Source: Balaenoptera acutorostrata
Lineage: Eukaryota; Chordata; Mammalia; Artiodactyla; Balaenopteridae
DNA length: 64,000 bases
Assembly (NCBI RefSeq): GCF_949987535.1
Contig: NC_080067.1
Location: 77,401,985 to 77,465,984, forward strand
Direction: 5' to 3'
The position numbers and the translations under genes are program-made. This document shows positions 58,076-64,000 of this stretch, one piece after another. The notes under the pieces are model-generated. The model searched no databases. It saw only the letters and a list, made by a program, of their open reading frames with translations, and was not told the origin of the DNA. Each line of letters begins with the position of its first letter. Position 1 is the first letter of the stretch.

Positions 58076-61000
58076 TTCGTATTACTTTCCTTGGCTTCAT
58101 AGGTACAACCAAACCCTCACTTTTGTCTCATACCTCTAGTTCATAATGAGAAAATAATATTATAAGAATAATAAAATGACAACACCACAAAAAATACCGA
58201 CCAAGGCTTCTAAAACTGCTCTCCAGGGAAAGGACAGAGGCCAGCGTATGGGAGACCTGGGACACAGCTGCTGCCGAGTGTGTAAAATTGTGTCTTCTCT
58301 AAAAGATTTATAAAACTTTAATATTCTACTCTATAATATACCCATATATATTTTAATATACCCATTTTCCCCCTACCAAATCTTTGAGAAAAACCGACTC
58401 TGGAGGAAGATGAAGTACGTTTATCCTGTGATTTGGAGGGCCCCCAAGAATTCCCCCAGCACAAGTGTCCCAGGATATTTACCAAAGTTTGAGAAGCACA
58501 CACATATCTAGATCCATACTATTTCATTTAATCTAGGCCCACTGGCAAAATGCCACATGAAGTCCACAGGTGGGAGGCTACATGCAAAATTATTTGGCTT
58601 CTATTAAGACTTCTATTTAAATTTCTGCTCCAAAAAAAAGGCATGTGTGTGTGTTAGAAATGTGTTAGATGGGGGAGAAAATGATGACATAATAACAAGA
58701 AATCATCCTTCAACAACATACAGCTTTCAAAGGTTAATGGCTTAAGAGTGGTTTATTTACATTTTTTTTTTTTAATAAAAATAAGCAGTCAAAGGAAATT
58801 AAGCGCTTAAACTGCTCTAAAGGCCCTGCTCATCTGGGCAGCGAGGGTCACTTTTGGAGGATTTGCTCACTGGGCGGTTTTGTGGTGTGTGCAACTCAGA
58901 CTCCTTCGGAAATAACAAGCCATCCTGGAAGCTCCAGCCACGTGTATACCTCCTGTCTACACACAGGCCCCAGAGCAATGGCCTGCAGACCTGTTTCAGC
59001 CACCCACTGGGGTCAGAGGGACCTGAGTGCTATCTACAGGCAGCAGAGCCCCTGCAGGCATTCTGCCATTGTCTGCATTGTGAGGCTGCAAGGAAACCAA
59101 GGTATTCCTGCTGGGCTTAACTTTTCCTTTCTTGGTGACATCGCCAACTGCCACCAGCATTTAAAGTCACACCTCCTGTTTTCCTACCTTCTCTTACCCT
59201 AATATCATTACTTCTTAGTAAGCTTAAAGCTAGGTTCCCTGGAAATATTACATTTTAGTAAGTGTGAGAACTCCTGATTAATTTCAGGCAGCATTTCACT
59301 GCTGTGTAGCACTTAACTATTGATATGAATGCCGCAGGTGTTGATTCCTATGGAAAAGATGCTTTAAATTAAATGTGGGCTCTTTATGTCACAGTGCCCA
59401 ACTTGTTGTCATGAATAAAGTGATAATCACACAGTCAATAAAGTTACTTCATATTATTACACTAAGGAAAGTGATAAAAGCTCTCTGTGGAAGCCAAATA
59501 TACACCGTCATTCCCTCAGTCACTAATGTTCACGATGGCTTTATTCTCACCCTCACCCCACCCCCAAGAAAGTTCTGCCCCAGCTGGGACCCAAACCCAC
59601 CTTCTCTCAAGGGATCAGCCACTTCCTCTCTGGGAGCCTCAAAATGGTGTCTAAGTCCCCTCAGCTGGAACGTTCCAGAGCTCAGTGCTTCTAAGCTGTT
59701 GTGAGGGAGGAGCCTCGAGAAGGTTCTCCCAGCTGCATGCAGACCCGGGAGTGGCACAGGTGAGACCCCTGCTGGCGAGGCGTGACCCTGCACCCACACC
59801 GAGGGGAGGTGGGGCTTCCCAGCAAAGAAGCTCTGAGGGTGCCGCATCCTCTTTCCAGCTTTCTTTCACCACTGTCTCCTCTGACTCAGGATATAATCCG
59901 CTCCCCCTCCTATACCGACACGCTGGACAGCCCACTCCCCAGACAGGCGACAGAACCCGACCGTCAGCACTTACCCCTCTTGGGCCTCAGCTGAATTCCC
60001 AGACCACCCCCTAGAAGGGCGGGGGCGGGGAGGGGAGAACACACTTGGAGCCCTGCATATCTGGCCAGGGTGCCCACACATGACAGACAAACTGCCTGCT
60101 CCCGATGGTAATAAAATCAGGGGCTCCTCGGAGTCTTTTTCTGTTGCTAACAGGATTAGAAAATAAAAATAAATCCCAAACACACAGAGGCACCCCACCT
60201 CTGCCTTGTGGAGAGAGAACATTTGTTCTGTTTTGCCTAGAACGACCTTCCACCTTCCGTTTACAGCTTCCCTTCAACAAGACTAAAAGCTGCCTCCAAA
60301 CTCCTTTCAAAAAGAAGCAAGGGGGCCACAAGGTGCCAGGGGGCAAAATTAACAACAGCAATCTGTACTCTCCCCACCATTAACCCCTTCCCAGTGTTTC
60401 CCACTTGGAGTGGATCTGATGATCAAGCTCGGTCAGGGCGGCCTCAGGAGGCAGGCGCGGTGGAGACGGCCACCTCACACCTTAAATGGACACGTCGCCC
60501 TCCAGCCACGGCTTCATGAGCAGCAGGACCCTTCTTCCACGCCAGCTGCCTGACACGACACAACAAACAAAAACAGTCCTGTCGGGGTGACACAGCTCTA
60601 AGGCTATTCAGCTCTCACAAAATCGAGCTCTGTCCCATTTGAAGTATGGTGACAACATCCCTCCCCCACTGACCCGGCTTCAGCAGCCCTCTGTCCTCAC
60701 CCCGCCGGCACGGCGGAGCCGAGCCTCTCATCTCACAGGCCTGCAGGGGGCGCCCTGGGTCGCCGGCTCGGACTTCCAGTTCTGGGCCGCGTCAACCACA
60801 GCCTACGGCCCCTCCCTCCGCTCTTGTTTTTCTTTACTAAATATAACTGCATATTCAACCAACCAGGCATAAACGTTAATTAGAAGTGCAAGTCACTACA
60901 TTTACAAAAACATGCCATCTGAGCAAGACATAAAAAAAGCCTAAGAACTAGGTATAAGTGGAACCTTTCTCAAAAACCTTCAACTGTTATCGAATCGCTG

Positions 61001-61261
61001 AATTTCTCTTGTTTTACTCATTTGAGACTTAGTAAAATCTTTCTCTTTTTAAAAAAGTCAATTTCTTGTTTGTAAAATACATGTTCAAAATAAAAAAGCT
61101 GGAAAACTCTATAAACCATAAAGAACAATAAAGAACACACACAACAATCTCTCTCTCATACACACGTACAGAGACCCGAAGCTAGAATTCAGGGTGTTTC
61201 AGCAAAGCAAACCCCAGGATTGCCCTCTACCACATGCTACTGTTACAGTCATTTCCCACAA
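58076..61261. other. Unassigned intronic sequence
   Basis: Short CpG-rich patch at about 60690-60800 and a GC box (gggcggggg) near 60018. Repeat-free AT-rich sequence at 59220-59520. No gene recognised. Confidence 0.3.
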
Positions 61262-61500
61262 AGTGTTTATCAATAATAAGTAAGGCAGCTATCATCTTGT
61301 AAATCAAGCATCACGCTCAGAGTTTTACCTGCATTTTCTTTAGTTCTCAAAACAACCCCAAAGGTAGCATTATTATTTCCAATGTATCAACAAGGTAGCA
61401 AAGTCTCAGGGAAGTGAAATAAACTACAAAATGGCACAGTCGGGATTTTAAATCACCGCAGTCCATCTGCCCTCAAAACCCATGCTCTCTGCATCACACC
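61262..61500 (+). mobile_element. MIR SINE
   Basis: 'caagcatcacgctcagagtt', 'ttagttctcaaaacaacccc', 'ggtagcattattatttccaa', 'gtagcaaagtctcagggaag' and 'tcgggattttaaatcaccgc'. Confidence 0.65.
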
Positions 61501-61655
61501 AGATGCTTTCTCTTTGTTTTTACAGACCTCCACTCTTGAGCAAGAGCAGTTTTAAAAAGGAAGGCACATGCATGGTGCTTCCACATGGGAGGCCAACACC
61601 TCCACAGCCACCTTCATTACAACTAAGAAGCTCCTGTGAGAGAGACAGAGAGAGA

Positions 61656-62111
61656 GTTAGTTTGCTAGGGCTGCTGTAACAGAGTACCACAAACTGGGTA
61701 GCTGAACAACAGAAATTTACTGCCCCACGGTTTTAGAGGCTAGAAGTCTGAGATCGAGGTGTCAGCAGGGTTGCTCCTCCTGGGGGCTGTGAGAACCCAT
61801 CTGCTGCCTGCCTCTCCCCTAGCTTCTGGTGGTTTGTTAGCGATCTTCGGTGTCCTTCGCTTATAGAAGCAAAGCCCGATCTCTGCCTTCATCCCCACAT
61901 GGTTCTCTCCCTGTGTAAGTATGTCTGTGTCCCAATTTCCCCTTTTAATAAGGACATCAATCATATTGCATTAGGACGCACCCTCATGATCCCACCTTAA
62001 CTAATTATATCTGTAATGACCCTATTTCTAAATAAGGTCACATTCTGAGGCACTGGTGGGTTAGGACTCCAACATATGAATTTGTCGGGGGACACAATTC
62101 AACCCATAACA
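61656..62111 (-). mobile_element. MLT1-type solo LTR (ERVL-MaLR)
   Basis: On the minus strand it begins tgttatgggttgaattgtgt and ends with the '...tagcaaactaa' type terminus, in the full order of an MLT1 LTR of about 450 bp. No internal retroviral coding sequence flanks it, so it is a solo LTR. It is an ancient inactive element. Confidence 0.82.
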
Positions 62112-62112
62112 G

Positions 62113-62232
62113 TGAGTGAGAAAGAGAGAAATATAGGGGGCAGGGAGGCAGAGGATGGAAGGGAGGGAGGGAGGAAGGGAGAGAGTAAGAGAGGGAGAGG
62201 GAGGGAGAGCGGGAAAGGAGAGGAGGGGGCTG
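62113..62232. repeat. Polypurine tract (GGGA/GGAA-rich)
   Basis: About 120 bases almost entirely of A and G on plus, with repeated gggagg and gagagg units, directly next to the MLT1 LTR. Confidence 0.85.
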
Positions 62233-63264
62233 GGCTGACTGGGGCTGGGCTGTGTGCACTCCCTCTGGCCAGGACACGTCCCCAGGGAGGGTGTGGGATG
62301 GTGTCGGTGTTTCTTATGAAAGGGGTGCCCCTGTCATTGTGAACATCTGTAAGCAGTAGGTAAGGGACATGCTAATTGTGACCAAGTTTGAATACCACTG
62401 TGCCATCTCTGGCCCACCCACTGTCCACCACTGGTAGTGACTCTTGAATCATATATTGTCCCACAGAATTCTGCTGCCTTCAAGCTGGTAAGGCTGACAG
62501 ATAGGCTTTGAATATATGCTGCCTCAGAGAACCTTGGGGCGAGCTTACCTGTCAAAACAGAATAGAATTTTCAAAAATACAAACTCAACTTAAAGATTTA
62601 AAATAGAGGTGAGGTGTCCTTATCCCATGCCTCCTTCAGGGAAAAAAAAATACGTAAATATAAGACATCATTTGCTCACCCCAATGGTGAAAGCTTGCTT
62701 CAAATAGAGCATGCGTGCTATATATGCAAAGTGTATATTCAGATCGGCTGTAAACGCCGTAGGAACTCATTTCTTCTGGTTTACTTGGCATTACTGTCGC
62801 TGCATAAGTGTTGTGCAAGTGATGTTGGTGCTAATATCAATCAGCAAATTGGTATACCACATTAGCTGAAGTGAGAAAAAATGGTTGTAATTATTCTTAA
62901 AACCAACAGGACCTTTTCTAACGAAGAAGAGAATCCATAGACTAGGAAACCGAAACAAGGCTTGCTGACACCTCAGTGACATTCTGACAAAAGGCTACAG
63001 GAATCCAGGTCAGATTCTGTGAACTATTACAGCTCGACACGGGGCAACTGATAAACACCGGTTTAATGGATGCTTGTGGGTTTTCCAGGCCCGGGAAGAT
63101 CTGCACACACCATCCACTCTTCCCACTCCTGGCACCTGTACTGCTCCCCTGTGAGGCAACACGGGGCAGGGCCGATACGCCCACCCTGCCCCCGCCGGGA
63201 CCACGCACATTCTCGTCGCCAAGCCCCAGGAGGCGGAGAAGCCACACAAGGCAGCCAAGAGAAC
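62233..63264. other. Unassigned intronic sequence
   Basis: No repeat or gene recognised. Confidence 0.3.
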
Positions 63265-63445
63265 ACAGGTTTTGGAGCCGGATCTCCTTTTCAGCTGCAA
63301 GCCATGCCACTCACTAGCTGAGCTCTTTGAGCTTCAGCTTCCTGTAAAATGGGAATATTATTACACGTCTAGAGGCTGTTATAAACATTAAACAGCATTT
63401 TGTACAAGTAGCCGTCGCACAGAGCCTGGCCATAGCCAGTCCTCG
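63265..63445 (-). mobile_element. MIR SINE, minus strand
   Basis: 'tgccactcactagctgagct', 'cagcttcctgtaaaatggga', 'atattattacacgtctagag' and 'cacagagcctggccatagcc' fit reversed MIR. Confidence 0.65.
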
Positions 63446-63654
63446 GTCAGTGGAACTTTCTGCCCTTCTTCCCTTCCACGAGAAGGATGGAGCTCTCTCA
63501 GGGAAAAATCTCCATCTGACTGGACCGCAAGTATGAGATTTAAACAGAAGTGGAGATCCAGCGGGAGCTCAGAAAACCCCCAACATCTGGCACTGTCTTC
63601 TGACAAGCAAGTAAGAAAGTTTTGAAAGTGTATTTGGGGAGGAGGGGTGTATTA

Positions 63655-63903
63655 ACATACATTAACACTTCTTATGTGCCAGGCACTATTCTAAGAACTT
63701 TATATACTTTATAATAGTTGAATTCTCACAACAGTCCTGTGAGGTAGGTTTTATCCTTATCCTTACTTAACAGACGAGGAAACTGAGGCACAGAGAGGTT
63801 AAGTGGCTTGCCTAAGGTCACAGAATAAGTGGTGGAGTCAGGACCAAACCCAGGCAGTGTGGACCTAGCACCCATGAGCTTAACCACACTATTATGCTGC
63901 CCT
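63655..63903 (+). mobile_element. MIR SINE, well preserved
   Basis: 'cttatgtgccaggcactatt', 'acagtcctgtgaggtaggtt', 'acgaggaaactgaggcacag', 'agaggttaagtggcttgcct', 'aagtggtggagtcaggacca' and 'ttaaccacactattatgctg' cover nearly the whole MIR. Confidence 0.9.
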
Positions 63904-64000
63904 TTCTTGTCAGAATCCTTTCTCTGCAGCTGGTTTGGGATTTCCCCCTCAGTTTAATGGATGTTTTCCTCCACTTTTTGCTGTTGTTGTTGTTGGAGCT

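Larger units (their letters stand above)
31182..64000 (-). other. XXYLT1: Last intron of XXYLT1 (inferred)
   Basis: The gene reads right to left and the acceptor is at 31182-31183, so everything to the right should be intron until the previous exon. I searched the minus strand by eye for the preceding exon, which carries the DxD motif and ends at the Arg codon split at this junction, and did not find it. XXYLT1 is a large gene with few exons in mammals, so an intron longer than 33 kb is expected. Confidence 0.75.

Noticed and set aside
60690..60800. CpG island promoter
   Set aside because: Only about 100 bases long, with no exon or transcription start evidence.
61656..62111. Part of an intact endogenous retrovirus
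   Set aside because: Only a solo LTR is present; no gag, pol or env sequence flanks it.
31182..64000. Earlier XXYLT1 exon with the DxD motif
   Set aside because: I looked for the expected minus-strand coding words and split Arg codon with a donor site and found none; absence is by eye only.

Overview
This window is mammalian nuclear DNA, almost certainly from a cetacean or a close relative such as hippopotamus. The evidence is a set of tRNA-Glu-derived CHR-type SINEs (young copies at about 5.0, 7.4, 21.3, 27.4 and 28.8 kb, each with an A box, a B box and perfect or near-perfect target-site duplications) together with cetartiodactyl-type LINE-1 and ancient mammalian repeats (MIR, L2, MER5A, MER20, MLT1). 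There is no prokaryotic or viral gene organisation, and nearly all open frames in the window are LINE-1 pieces or chance frames.

The only host protein-coding sequence I can support is the terminal coding exon of XXYLT1 (xyloside xylosyltransferase 1, family GT8) on the minus strand at 30785-31181, with its splice acceptor, stop codon and a probable 3' UTR running down to about 29.6 kb. Because the gene runs right to left, 31182-64000 should be its last intron and 1 to about 29.6 kb is downstream intergenic DNA. I looked for the preceding exon (the one with the catalytic DxD) on the minus strand and did not find it.

Layout: 1-2505 holds the 5' part of a minus-strand LINE-1 cut by the window edge, inserted in an older LINE-1 fragment (2508-3725). 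3.7-9.5 kb is unique DNA with two CHR SINEs, an L2 and a MIR. 9555-22900 is one old full-length LINE-1 (C) split by a 5'-truncated LINE-1 (D), which is itself split by a nearly complete younger LINE-1 (E). Two SINEs sit in C as well, so this is a three-level nest. 23-29 kb holds a LINE-1 fragment, MIRs and two SINEs. 29.6-31.2 kb is the XXYLT1 3' end. 31.2-64 kb is intronic: plus-strand LINE-1 fragments at 33.0, 38.8, 50.0, 52.7 and 53.3 kb, many MIRs, an MLT1 LTR at 61.7-62.1 kb, microsatellites, and long stretches of unassigned DNA.

I found no undescribed multi-gene system. The most notable observations are structural: a 350-bp perfectly identical block shared by two otherwise diverged LINE-1 copies 4.5 kb apart (gene conversion or assembly artefact), an about 143-bp duplication flanking the nested insertion, an in-frame chimeric ORF2/ORF1 frame across a LINE-1 junction, tandem 168-bp units in a LINE-1 5' UTR, and an unidentified reverse-oriented retrocopy inside a small LINE-1. 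All comparisons were done by eye, so divergence figures are approximate.
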